A stretch of DNA of 64,000 bases. Source: Flavobacterium hydrocarbonoxydans (GTDB taxonomy: Bacteria > Bacteroidota > Bacteroidia > Flavobacteriales > Flavobacteriaceae). The position numbers and the translations under genes are program-made. Positions 54,750-62,841 of the stretch are shown here, in pieces. Position 1 is the stretch's first letter; every line of letters begins with the position of its first letter. The notes under the pieces were generated by a model. The model worked only from the letters and a program-made list of their open reading frames with translations. It was not told where the DNA came from and did not search any database. The DNA lies in contig NZ_WSTB01000008.1 in NCBI RefSeq assembly GCF_009789235.1, positions 62,001 to 126,000 of the forward strand, given 5' to 3'.

Positions 54750-55139
54750 ATGAGAATTTTAACCCCTTCGAAAAGAGTTTTCTTTACATTAACAATGATT
54801 ACTTTAGCTTCTAATATTAATGCTCAAGAGCAAAATGTTAGCTTAAATCAAGACCCTAAATTCGAACAATTACTCAATGAAAAACGTAAAATTAACGCGT
54901 CAATTAGTACTAACGATACTTATAAAATTCAAATCTTTAGCGGTAAAAGCGATGAAGCAAAGAAAACGTTATCGGATTTTAAAAGAGAATTTAACACCAT
55001 TGACGGTACGATTATTTTCAACACACCTAATTACAAAGTAATAGTTGGTAATTTTAAAACCCGAATTGAAGCTGAAAAAAACTTAGCAGAAATTAAACAA
55101 CGATATAAAAGCGTGTTTTTATTGAAACCTTCGAAATAA
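54750..55139 (+). CDS. SPOR domain-containing exported protein
   Basis: A 129-residue protein with a signal peptide (MRILTPSKRVFFTLTMITLA, cleavage near INAQEQ). The C-terminal ~70 residues form a SPOR-like domain, beginning TYKIQIFSGKSDEAKKTLSD and ending YKVIVGNFKTRIEAEKNLAE (split from the following IKQRYKSVFLLKP). SPOR domains bind denuded peptidoglycan at division sites. A longer reading from the TTG at 54729 would start within the -7 box and is rejected. Confidence 0.85.
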   Translation: MRILTPSKRVFFTLTMITLASNINAQEQNVSLNQDPKFEQLLNEKRKINASISTNDTYKIQIFSGKSDEAKKTLSDFKREFNTIDGTIIFNTPNYKVIVGNFKTRIEAEKNLAEIKQRYKSVFLLKPSK

Positions 55140-55160
55140 TATTAAACATATAATTTTCAA

Positions 55161-55192
55161 AAAAAAGCCACTTTAAAGTGGCTTTTTTTTTG
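55161..55192. terminator. Terminator after the SPOR gene
   Basis: AAAAAAGCCACTTT and AAAGTGGCTTTTTT form a near-perfect inverted repeat with runs of A and T on either side. Confidence 0.88.
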
Positions 55193-55253
55193 GATTGATT
55201 AGATAAAAAGTATGATTATTTCAAGTTATTAAACTCTCCTTGACACGTCTATA

Positions 55254-55468
55254 TCATTCATTTCTATTTCCCTCACTATGAAACAAAGGCCTTTCATCCA
55301 TCATTAAATAAAATCTACTATTACTTCTTTTTTTATCATAAACGTCAATATAACCTGTCACAGCTTCCAAATACGAAAAAGCAAAAGTTTCCACATAAAA
55401 AGAATCTCCCTCTAGATACCTATCTCTAACTCTAAAAAAATGCTCTCTTCATCTGTTGTATAATACAT
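55254..55468 (-). pseudogene. Remnant of a small gene with one apparent frameshift
   Basis: On the minus strand an ATG at 55468 opens MYYTTDEES and meets a stop after 18 codons. A shift of frame in the T-rich stretch after GAAGAGAGC gives a long open continuation (RVRDRYLEGDSFYVETFAFS, then VTGYIDVYDKKRSNSRFYLM and ERPLFHSEGNRNE) that ends at 55254. The continuation looks like real protein. I do not recognise the family. It might also be a sequencing error, in which case the gene is intact at about 70 residues. Confidence 0.5.
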
Positions 55469-55492
55469 TGTTTTACACTTTTATGATATTAT

Positions 55493-55526
55493 AAAAAAAG
55501 CCGCAACTTTCGCAGCGACTTTAAAT
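55493..55526 (-). terminator. Terminator of the DUF4920 gene
   Basis: On the minus strand AAGTCGCTGC-GAAA-GTTGCGGCTT pairs with two G-U pairs and is followed by seven T residues. Confidence 0.7.
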
Positions 55527-55552
55527 ATATTTTATTGAATTTAAATCATAAT

Positions 55553-56062
55553 TTAGTTGACAACCTTAATTCCGTCAGCCATAAATCGAATTTCTTCTTG
55601 AGGCTTAATGATAGCATCAATTTCAGCTTTTGATTTTTTAGCGTCTTTAGCATAATGTTTCAACTCATCAACTGAAGTTATTTTTTTCTCAGCTGTTCCC
55701 TCTAAAACAACATTCTTCCCTTTTAATGCGGTAGGAACAAAAAAAGCATAATCTTTCATTTTAACAAAGAAAGAAGAACCATCCTCAGTTTTAATAGACA
55801 CCCAACATCCTTTTTTAGGACAAACATCAGTCACAACTCCTTTTACTGAAACATTTTCAGCTTTATTAGAATTCTTTAAGTCACTTTCTAATTTTTCAAC
55901 CGAAATAGCTTTATTTTCAGATGTTTTTGAAATATCGGCGCCATAAAAATCACCCACCAAAGCATTACCTGCTGGCGGAGAACTTTTTTGAACATCTTCC
56001 TGTGAAAAAGACACAGACAAAACACTTACAGTAAGAAGCACTGAATACAATAATCGTTTCAT
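55553..56062 (-). CDS. DUF4920 domain-containing exported protein
   Basis: A 169-residue protein with a signal peptide (MKRLLYSVLLTVSVLSVSFS) and a DUF4920 region that contains an OB-fold-like core: VKGVVTDVCPKKGCWVSIK with a CxxxxC pair, then SFFVKMKDYAFFVP and GKNVVLEGTAEKKIT. The start at 56062 is chosen over 56131 because it yields the signal peptide and follows a -7 box by 17 nt. Function is unknown; the cysteine pair could bind a metal. Confidence 0.82.
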   Translation of the reverse strand: MKRLLYSVLLTVSVLSVSFSQEDVQKSSPPAGNALVGDFYGADISKTSENKAISVEKLESDLKNSNKAENVSVKGVVTDVCPKKGCWVSIKTEDGSSFFVKMKDYAFFVPTALKGKNVVLEGTAEKKITSVDELKHYAKDAKKSKAEIDAIIKPQEEIRFMADGIKVVN

Positions 56063-56079
56063 AATCAAATAATTTTTAT

Positions 56080-56087
56080 CAAAAATA
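56080..56087 (-). promoter_or_regulatory. -7 promoter box for the DUF4920 gene
   Basis: TATTTTTG on the minus strand, 17 nt before the ATG at 56062. Confidence 0.5.
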
Positions 56088-56165
56088 ATACTTATATCTG
56101 AAAATAAGCTAAAAAAATATTTTTGTACCACACCAAAACCACTCCACTTCTATTAAAAAACAGCT

Positions 56166-56197
56166 ATAAAAAAAGTCCCAACTCACGTTGGGACTTT
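56166..56197 (-). terminator. Terminator of the rimP-nusA-infB operon
   Basis: AAAGTCCCAAC-GTGA-GTTGGGACTTT with a T-run, read on the minus strand, lies about 20 nt beyond the infB stop. Confidence 0.88.
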
Positions 56198-56216
56198 ACA
56201 ATATAATGATTGAATT

Positions 56217-59099
56217 TTATTTCAATTTCTTTTTGATTGCTACTTCGTGGTAAGCTTCAATAACATCTCTTTCTTCGATGTCGTTGTAACCTTTTATCTG
56301 AATACCACAATCGTATCCTTTTGAAACTTCTTTAACATCATCTTTGAAACGTTTCAATGCCACAAGTTCACCTGTATGCACTACAACTCCTTCTCTGATA
56401 ACTCTAATTTTAGAAGTTCTAAGAATTTTACCATCCATAACCATACATCCTGCAATAGAACCCACTTTAGAAATTTTGAAAATCTCACGAATTTCAGCGG
56501 TTCCAAGAATTTCTTCTTTCATTTCTGGAGCCAACATTCCTTCCATCGCATCTTTCAAGTCATCGATAGCAGCGTAGATAATAGAATAGTAACGGATATC
56601 GATTTCTTCTTTATCAGCCAATTGTCTTGCGTTTCCAGCAGGACGAACGTTAAATCCGATAATAATTGCATCAGAAGCAGAAGCCAACATAACGTCAGTT
56701 TCAGTAATTGCTCCAACACCTTTATGTATAATATTAATCTGAACTTCTTCGGTAGATAATTTAGAGAATGAATCTGATAATGCTTCAACAGATCCATCAA
56801 CGTCTCCTTTAAGGATCACGTTCAATTCTTTAAACTGACCAAGAGCGATACGACGACCAATTTCATCAAGTGTAATATGACGTTGAGTACGTACAGATTG
56901 TTCACGCATTAATTGAGAACGTTTTGATGCAATTTGTTTTGCTTCTTTTTCATCTTCAAAAACATTGAACTTATCACCTGCAGTTGCAGCTCCATCTAAA
57001 CCTAATACAGATACCGGAGTCGAAGGACCAGCTTCTTTAACGATATGTCCACGTTCGTCATGCATAGCTTTAATTTTACCATGATGCTTACCAGCCAACA
57101 TATAATCTCCAACTTTTAAAGTTCCGTGCTGAACTAAAATTGTTGATACATATCCTTTTCCTTTATCCAAGAAAGCTTCAACCACAGTTCCCTGAGCTGC
57201 TTTGTTTGGATTAGATTTTAAATCTAAAATTTCAGCTTCTAATAAAACTTTCTCTAATAATTCTTTTACTCCTGTTCCAACTTTTGCAGAAATATCATGT
57301 GACTGAATTTTTCCACCCCAATCTTCAACAAGTAAATTCATACCAGCCAAACGCTCTTTGATTTTCTCAACATTAGCATTTGGTTTATCAATTTTATTGA
57401 TTGCAAATATAATTGGCACTCCCGCAGCCTGTGCGTGAGAAATCGCTTCTTTTGTTTGTGGCATGATATCATCATCCGCAGCAACAACGATAATAGCGAT
57501 ATCCGTAACCTGAGCTCCACGTGCACGCATCGCGGTAAACGCCTCGTGACCTGGTGTATCTAAGAATGCGATTTTTTGACCGTTATCAAGCGTTACTCCG
57601 TAAGCTCCAATGTGTTGTGTAATACCTCCAGACTCACCAGCGATAACATTTTCTTTACGAATATAATCCAGTAAAGATGTTTTACCGTGATCGACGTGAC
57701 CCATTACAGTAACAATCGGCGCTCTAACCACTAAATCTTCTTCTTTATCTTCGATTACCTCAATAGCATCTTCGATATCTACAGTGATGAATTCAACTTC
57801 GTAACCAAATTCATCAGCAACAATAGTCAAAGTTTCAGCATCCAAACGTTGGTTCATGGTAACCATGATTCCAAGAGACATACAAGTTCCAATTACTTTG
57901 GTAATCGGCACATCCATCATGATTGCAATTTCACCTACTGTAACGAATTCTGTAACCTTAATAGTTTTACTTCCTTCGTCAAGTGCTCTTTGCTCCTCAT
58001 CAGATTTCTGACGGTGCGTATCTCTTTTATCTCTTCTGTATTTGGCAGCTTTAGATTTTCCACCTTTACCCTGAAGTTTTTCAAGAGTCTCTCTAATTTG
58101 GTTTTTTACTTCCTCTTCAGTAGGCTCTACTTTTGCAACAATAGCCGGACGGTTTCCTTTTACGAATCCCGATCTTGCACTTCTGTTTGCATTAAAACCT
58201 CCACCACCACCAGTATTAGGCGTGATTTTGTTAGGATTTGGTGTACCTGGCGCAGTAGCAGGTCTCGGAGCACCTGTTGCACCCGGAGTACCTGGCTTAG
58301 GAGCAATTCTTTTACGCTTATTTTTGTTAGCGTTATTGTTTGCACCTGGAGCACCTGGTTTGTTTGGTGTTATCTTAGGATCTTCTTTCTTTTTCTTAGG
58401 TTTATTAAATTGAGATAAATCAATTGTTTGACCTGTAAGCGTAGTTCCAGATAATTTTTGATATTGCGTAGTGATTGTTTCTTCAACTACTCCAGACTCA
58501 GTTGAAACAACTGGTTCCTGAGCAACTTTAGGCGCTTCCGCTTTTACTTCTTTTTTCTCTGTAATAATAGGTTTTTCAACTTTGTCTTGAGCAACAACAG
58601 GAGCTTCAACCTTTACCTCTTCTTTTTGAACAGGTTTTTCAACTGGTTTTTCTACTTCTGCCTGAACAACAACTTTAGGCTCTTCAGCTTTAACCGGCTC
58701 TTCAGAAGGAGCTACAACAGCAGCAGGCTTCTTTGGATTCAAATCAATTTTACCTACTTGAACAGGTCCTGTTACAACCGCTTTCGCTTTTATAACTTCC
58801 TGTTGTTTTTGGCGTTCTTCGTCCTGTCTGCGTTTGTCTTCAATTTCTTTCTCACGTTCTACACGTAATGCCTCTTTTTCTTTCCTTTTCTCTTCTCCTA
58901 CCTCTTTAGAAGCTTCCTTATTCCCCTTATCGCCCGCAAATTGGCTTTGTAGGATATTAAATTCGCTATCAGAAATTTTTGCATTCGGATTTGCGTCAAT
59001 AGCAATTCCCTTATCTTTTAGATAATCAACAGCTCTTTCTAACGAAATATTTAATTCCCTTAAAACCTTGTTTATTCTTATTACTCTCTCTTCAGACAT
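56217..59099 (-). CDS. infB: Translation initiation factor IF-2
   Basis: A 960-residue GTPase that brings initiator tRNA to the ribosome. An N-terminal IF2_N helix domain ([19 protein letters not shown]) is followed by a long low-complexity linker (about residues 65-370; Lys, Glu, Val and Pro-rich, then Gly, Pro and Asn-rich). G1 is GHVDHGKT at 467-474, G3 is DTPGHEAF and G4 is NKID. The gene sits 51 bp after nusA, as in many bacteria. Confidence 0.97.
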   Translation of the reverse strand: MSEERVIRINKVLRELNISLERAVDYLKDKGIAIDANPNAKISDSEFNILQSQFAGDKGNKEASKEVGEEKRKEKEALRVEREKEIEDKRRQDEERQKQQEVIKAKAVVTGPVQVGKIDLNPKKPAAVVAPSEEPVKAEEPKVVVQAEVEKPVEKPVQKEEVKVEAPVVAQDKVEKPIITEKKEVKAEAPKVAQEPVVSTESGVVEETITTQYQKLSGTTLTGQTIDLSQFNKPKKKKEDPKITPNKPGAPGANNNANKNKRKRIAPKPGTPGATGAPRPATAPGTPNPNKITPNTGGGGGFNANRSARSGFVKGNRPAIVAKVEPTEEEVKNQIRETLEKLQGKGGKSKAAKYRRDKRDTHRQKSDEEQRALDEGSKTIKVTEFVTVGEIAIMMDVPITKVIGTCMSLGIMVTMNQRLDAETLTIVADEFGYEVEFITVDIEDAIEVIEDKEEDLVVRAPIVTVMGHVDHGKTSLLDYIRKENVIAGESGGITQHIGAYGVTLDNGQKIAFLDTPGHEAFTAMRARGAQVTDIAIIVVAADDDIMPQTKEAISHAQAAGVPIIFAINKIDKPNANVEKIKERLAGMNLLVEDWGGKIQSHDISAKVGTGVKELLEKVLLEAEILDLKSNPNKAAQGTVVEAFLDKGKGYVSTILVQHGTLKVGDYMLAGKHHGKIKAMHDERGHIVKEAGPSTPVSVLGLDGAATAGDKFNVFEDEKEAKQIASKRSQLMREQSVRTQRHITLDEIGRRIALGQFKELNVILKGDVDGSVEALSDSFSKLSTEEVQINIIHKGVGAITETDVMLASASDAIIIGFNVRPAGNARQLADKEEIDIRYYSIIYAAIDDLKDAMEGMLAPEMKEEILGTAEIREIFKISKVGSIAGCMVMDGKILRTSKIRVIREGVVVHTGELVALKRFKDDVKEVSKGYDCGIQIKGYNDIEERDVIEAYHEVAIKKKLK

Positions 59100-59150
59100 A
59101 TAACCTTTTTATTATTACCTTTTTCGTTGTGTTGTTTGATCAGCTATCTA

Positions 59151-60404
59151 CTAGCTATCAAACTCTTCTTTTAGTATTTTCATAACATCAAGAATTGTTT
59201 CCTCTTCTAAATCTGTTCTTCTTACTAAATCTTCTACTTCTTGTTTCAGGATACTTTTTGCAGTATCTAAACCTATCTTAGCAAATTCCTCAATAACCCA
59301 GTCTTCGATCTCATCAGAGAACTCAGTTAATTCAACATCATCTTCGTCAGCAGTTGCACCTGCAACATCACCTTCTCTAATAACGTCTAACTCGTAACCC
59401 GTTAACTGACCAGCCAATTTAATATTATGACCTCCTCTACCAATTGCTTTAGAAACTTCTTCTAACTTCAAGAATACTTCAGCTCTTTTATTTTCTTCAT
59501 CAATTTTGATAGAAGAAACTTTTGCAGGGCTTAATGCTCTTGTAATAAACAATTGAATATTACTTGTATAGTTGATTACGTCGATATTTTCGTTTCCTAA
59601 TTCACGAACAATTCCGTGAATACGAGATCCTTTCATACCCACACAAGCTCCAACAGGATCGATTCTATCATCATAAGAATCTACCGCTACTTTAGCTTTT
59701 TCACCTGGAATACGCACTACATTTTTTACTGTAATCAAACCGTCGAATACCTCTGGAATTTCTTGTTCAAACAATTTTTCTAAAAACTTCTCAGAAGTTC
59801 TTGACATAATGATTTGAGGTTTATTTCCTTTTAATTCAACGCTTTCAATTATTCCACGAACATTGTCTCCCTTACGGAAAAAGTCAGATGGAATTTGTTT
59901 TTCTTTTGGAAGTACAATTTCATTTCCTTCGTCATCAACCAGGATAACTACTCTAGGACGTACGTGGTGTACTTCTGCAGTATAAATATCACCGATAATA
60001 TCTTTAAATTGTTTGTAAAGATTGGTATTATCGTGCTCGTGAATTTTAGATATTAAGTTTTGACGCAAAGCCAAAATAGCTCTTCTTCCTAAGTCAATCA
60101 ATTTTACCTCTTCAGAAACTTCTTCACCAATTTCAAAATCAGCTTCAATCATTCTTGCTTCTGTCAAAGTAATTTCTTCATTTTCAAAATCAAGATCTTC
60201 GTCAGCAACAATAACTCTTCGTCTCCAGATTTCCATATCTCCTTTATCAGGATTTATGATAATATCGAAGTTATCATCAGAACCGTATTTTTTCTTCAAT
60301 GCATTTCTAAACACGTCCTCTAAAATTGCCATAAGCGTTACACGATCAATAAGTTTATTATCTTTAAACTCTGAGAATGAATCGATTAATGCTAAATTTT
60401 CCAT
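59151..60404 (-). CDS. nusA: Transcription termination/antitermination factor NusA
   Basis: A 417-residue RNA polymerase-binding factor. The N-terminal domain (LIDSFSEFKDNKLIDRVTLM) is followed by the S1 domain (YTAEVHHVRPRVVILVDD) and two KH domains (GACVGMKGSRIHGIVREL and AIGRGGHNIKLAGQLTGYEL). It stops after about 75 more residues and lacks the C-terminal acidic repeats of E. coli NusA, as expected for this phylum. It is between rimP and infB. Confidence 0.96.
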   Translation of the reverse strand: MENLALIDSFSEFKDNKLIDRVTLMAILEDVFRNALKKKYGSDDNFDIIINPDKGDMEIWRRRVIVADEDLDFENEEITLTEARMIEADFEIGEEVSEEVKLIDLGRRAILALRQNLISKIHEHDNTNLYKQFKDIIGDIYTAEVHHVRPRVVILVDDEGNEIVLPKEKQIPSDFFRKGDNVRGIIESVELKGNKPQIIMSRTSEKFLEKLFEQEIPEVFDGLITVKNVVRIPGEKAKVAVDSYDDRIDPVGACVGMKGSRIHGIVRELGNENIDVINYTSNIQLFITRALSPAKVSSIKIDEENKRAEVFLKLEEVSKAIGRGGHNIKLAGQLTGYELDVIREGDVAGATADEDDVELTEFSDEIEDWVIEEFAKIGLDTAKSILKQEVEDLVRRTDLEEETILDVMKILKEEFDS

Positions 60405-60417
60405 GCGAATTCTTTAA

Positions 60418-60882
60418 TTAAAATGTTACTGTAACAATTGCCTCTTTAATTTCTGTATAAGGTATTTGTTGCTCTTTTTGAACTGTTTCTTTTCCTTTTC
60501 CTACTTTTTTCGGTTCTCTTGCTTCCCAAGACAAAATTATAAAAACATCGTTAGCTTCTACTAATTCTGCTTCAATTTTTTCACTATTTGTAGTAACAAT
60601 CAATGTTCTACCAATATTTTTTATGTATTGTCTTGTAAATTTCAAAGGAGATCCTACTCCAACTGATGCTACTTCAAGCGAAAAATCCTGCTCTTCACGA
60701 TCCAGATTATTCTCGATTGCACGACTAATATCGATACAATCCTGCAGCGCCACTCCGTTATCTCCGTCTAAACCCACACTGATCTTGAATGAGTCTGAAA
60801 TACTCAAATCAATCAAAAAGATTGATGGCTTTTCTAAAAGAGCCTCAGTTATTAATGCGTTTACTTTTTCTTTAAATGTCAT
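60418..60882 (-). CDS. rimP: Ribosome maturation factor RimP
   Basis: A 154-residue protein starting [20 protein letters not shown], needed for 30S subunit maturation. The N-terminal alpha/beta domain contains [20 protein letters not shown], and the second domain begins [20 protein letters not shown]. An in-frame ATG at 60918 ([13 protein letters not shown]) lies in the leader hairpin and could extend the protein by 12 residues; the shorter start agrees better with the family. The stop is 13 bp before nusA. Confidence 0.92.
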   Translation of the reverse strand: MTFKEKVNALITEALLEKPSIFLIDLSISDSFKISVGLDGDNGVALQDCIDISRAIENNLDREEQDFSLEVASVGVGSPLKFTRQYIKNIGRTLIVTTNSEKIEAELVEANDVFIILSWEAREPKKVGKGKETVQKEQQIPYTEIKEAIVTVTF

Positions 60883-60890
60883 AATTTTAT

Positions 60891-60916
60891 AAAAAGAGGG
60901 GACACTTAGTCCCCTC
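60891..60916 (-). promoter_or_regulatory. Terminator-like hairpin in the rimP leader (candidate attenuator)
   Basis: GAGGGGAC-TAAGT-GTCCCCTC followed by TTTTT on the minus strand is a perfect 8-bp stem between the promoter and rimP. No minus-strand gene lies between here and the tRNA at 62020, so it does not end an upstream gene. Confidence 0.65.
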
Positions 60917-60944
60917 ATTATTTAGATTTTAATAAATAACGGTG

Positions 60945-60974
60945 CAAATATAGTGTTTTTTTTATAAATCAAAA
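60945..60974 (-). promoter_or_regulatory. Promoter of rimP-nusA-infB
   Basis: TTTTG (60970-60974) is 17 nt upstream of TATATTTG (60945-60952) on the minus strand, a good match to the Bacteroidota promoter pattern. Confidence 0.7.
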
Positions 60975-61001
60975 TAAATTGATTGCTGTAAAAATAATTC
61001 T

Positions 61002-61009
61002 TATCTTTA
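61002..61009 (+). promoter_or_regulatory. Possible -7 promoter box for the stress-protein gene
   Basis: TATCTTTA differs from TAnnTTTG in the last base. A TTG at 60983 lies 16 nt upstream. The ATG is 52 nt downstream. Confidence 0.35.
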
Positions 61010-61060
61010 TAAGAGCATAAATATTAAAGGATTTTCTAATAATTTAATCTATTCAAATTT

Positions 61061-61885
61061 ATGAAACGAATTTTAGTTCCTACCGATTTTTCTGAACACG
61101 CAGAAGATGCCCTGAAAGTTGCTGCTCAGATTGCCCAAAAAAACAATTCTGAAATTGTAGTCCTGCACATGCTGGAGCTACCGAGCCAAATGAACGATGC
61201 CATCACCGGAGGAGTAAGCATTCCTGAAACCATTTTATTTATGAAAAAGGCGAATGAAATGCTCGATGCAATTACCGAAAGACCTTACCTCGAAGGTATT
61301 AACGTAACCGAAATCGTAAAAATCGACAAAACCGTACACGGAATATCCTCTGTAAGCAAAGAAAACGAAATAGATCTGATTGTAATGGGCTCTCATGGCA
61401 CCTCAGGAATTCAGGAACTTTTAATTGGATCTAACACCGAAAAAGTAGTCCGCCATTCTGAAGTTCCGGTGTTAGTTATTAAAAAAGACATCAATGATTT
61501 TAATGCTGCCCATATTGTCTTTGCCTCTGATTTTTCGGATGAAACCAAAAAACCTTTTAAAAAGTTAATTGAATTCACCGAATTTTTCAATTCAAAATTA
61601 CACTTGGTCATGATTTGCACTCCAAATAGCTTCAAACCAACTCACGTGGCAGAAAAAATCATAGATGAATTTGTAGCCGAGTTTCATCTGAGCAACTATT
61701 CTACACACATTTATAACGACACGAATATCGAAAAGGGAATTATTAATTTTTCCAACAGCGTAAATGCAGATATCATTGGAATGTGCACACACGGAAGAAC
61801 CGGTTTTGCGCACTTTTTTAACGGAAGCATCAGCGAAGGATTAGTCAACCATGCCGTACGACCGGTAATTACTTTTAAAATCTAA
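61061..61885 (+). CDS. Universal stress protein, tandem UspA domains
   Basis: A 274-residue cytoplasmic protein with two Usp domains (residues ~1-145 and 150-274). The nucleotide-binding loop of the first is GSHGTSGIQELLIGSNTEKV, which fits the G-x2-G-x9-G-S pattern. The second has CTHGRTGFAHFFNGSISEGL. The N-terminus MKRILVPTDFSEHAEDALKV is typical. Such proteins often bind ATP and respond to starvation or redox stress; the particular signal is not evident. It is transcribed away from rimP. Confidence 0.93.
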   Translation: MKRILVPTDFSEHAEDALKVAAQIAQKNNSEIVVLHMLELPSQMNDAITGGVSIPETILFMKKANEMLDAITERPYLEGINVTEIVKIDKTVHGISSVSKENEIDLIVMGSHGTSGIQELLIGSNTEKVVRHSEVPVLVIKKDINDFNAAHIVFASDFSDETKKPFKKLIEFTEFFNSKLHLVMICTPNSFKPTHVAEKIIDEFVAEFHLSNYSTHIYNDTNIEKGIINFSNSVNADIIGMCTHGRTGFAHFFNGSISEGLVNHAVRPVITFKI

Positions 61886-61894
61886 ATTGTAAAA

Positions 61895-61925
61895 GCTTGA
61901 AGTTTGAAGCTTGAAGTTCGAAGTT
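61895..61925. repeat. Short 7-bp tandem repeat after the stress-protein gene
   Basis: Four consecutive heptamers of the type GYTTGAA are present: GCTTGAA, GTTTGAA, GCTTGAA, GTTCGAA. Confidence 0.7.
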
Positions 61926-61986
61926 TTCACCTGATCCTATTGGATTTCGATTTTCTAAAATTTAGATTTCAAAAAAGTTTTTCCAT

Positions 61987-62018
61987 AAAAAAAGCCTCTC
62001 AAATTGAGAGGCTTTTAT
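61987..62018 (-). terminator. Terminator of tRNA-Gln copy 1
   Basis: AAAGCCTCTCAA-T-TTGAGAGGCTTT plus a T-run, read on the minus strand, starts a few bases beyond the tRNA. Confidence 0.85.
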
Positions 62019-62019
62019 G

Positions 62020-62090
62020 TTGGTCTACAAGGACTCGAACCTTGAAAGACTGCACCAAAAACAGTTGTGTTACCATTACACCATAGACCA
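62020..62090 (-). tRNA. tRNA-Gln (TTG), copy 1
   Basis: The minus strand folds as a tRNA: acceptor TGGTCTA/TAGACCA, D stem GTGT/ACAC, anticodon stem ACTGT/GCAGT with loop TTTTGGT (anticodon TTG), and T arm CAAGG-TTCGAGT-CCTTG. The CCA end is not encoded. Confidence 0.95.
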
Positions 62091-62489
62091 GCAATGCTGT
62101 TAAGCGAGTGCAAATTTAAAGCTTTTTTTAGTTTGCGCAAACTTTTTCGACAGAAGCACAAATAAATATTGATAAATCATTATTCCTCAACCTCTTTGTT
62201 ACCTTTATTTTTTTTATCTAACCAATGAGACTTTAAAATCTATCCGCTTTAATACTATTTTCAAGCACTAAAAAGATTTTCGAACTAATCCTTAATTTTT
62301 CCACACCCGAATTTACAGGAAAGAATGCAAATTCTTATCTAAGAATATTTTATAAAACATTGTATTCGCAAAGCTAAATCAATACAAAGCTTTGCGAACT
62401 TTGCCTTTTATAAAAGCTAAGAGCAAAAAAACTTAGCGATCTCTGCGGTAAATTCCACACCTTTGATCTGCAAAAATTTTAAAATAAGC
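62091..62489. other. Intergenic region between the tRNA-Gln copies
   Basis: No gene was found. Next to copy 1 is its promoter (62111-62142). The rest is AT-rich and holds an inverted repeat CGCAAAGCT (62367-62375) / AGCTTTGCG (62388-62396), followed by CTTAGCGATCTCTGCGGTAA. This resembles a degenerate dispersed intergenic repeat that I recall from Flavobacterium genomes. Confidence 0.5.
62111..62142 (-). promoter_or_regulatory. Promoter of tRNA-Gln copy 1
   Basis: GTTTG (62138-62142), a 19-nt spacer and TAAATTTG (62111-62118) on the minus strand, about 20 nt before the tRNA. Confidence 0.75.
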
Positions 62490-62493
62490 GCAT

Positions 62494-62523
62494 AAAAAAA
62501 GCCTCTCGATTGAGAGGCTTTTA
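62494..62523 (-). terminator. Terminator of tRNA-Gln copy 2
   Basis: AAAGCCTCTCAATCGAGAGG and CTTTTTTT on the minus strand: the same stem as in copy 1 with one changed loop position. Confidence 0.85.
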
Positions 62524-62525
62524 TG

Positions 62526-62596
62526 TTGGTCTACAAGGACTCGAACCTTGAAAGACTGCACCAAAAACAGTTGTGTTACCATTACACCATAGACCA
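62526..62596 (-). tRNA. tRNA-Gln (TTG), copy 2
   Basis: Identical in sequence and fold to the copy at 62020-62090, with the same anticodon TTG and no encoded CCA. Confidence 0.95.
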
Positions 62597-62616
62597 GCAA
62601 TGCTGTTAAGCGAGTG

Positions 62617-62648
62617 CAAATTTAAAGCTTTTTTTAGTTTGCGCAAAC
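62617..62648 (-). promoter_or_regulatory. Promoter of tRNA-Gln copy 2
   Basis: The same GTTTG, 19-nt spacer and TAAATTTG arrangement as copy 1, at an offset of 506 bp. Confidence 0.75.
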
Positions 62649-62841
62649 TTTTTGGCCAAAAAAAATCATTTTTACTCATTTTTTTTATTCCAAAACACCT
62701 AATATTTTCACAAGTGTTTTACAAACAGCGCCTTACTGCTATTAAATACATTTGTAGAATTTTTTGTTAATGCTCGTTTCTTTAAACAAAAAAACATTTT
62801 CTTTGTAAGATAGAAAACATACAAAATTTTAATACCTAAAT

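Noticed and set aside
61895..61925. Tandem heptamers as a regulatory array.
   Set aside because: There are only four copies, imperfect, after a gene end, with no other sign of function.
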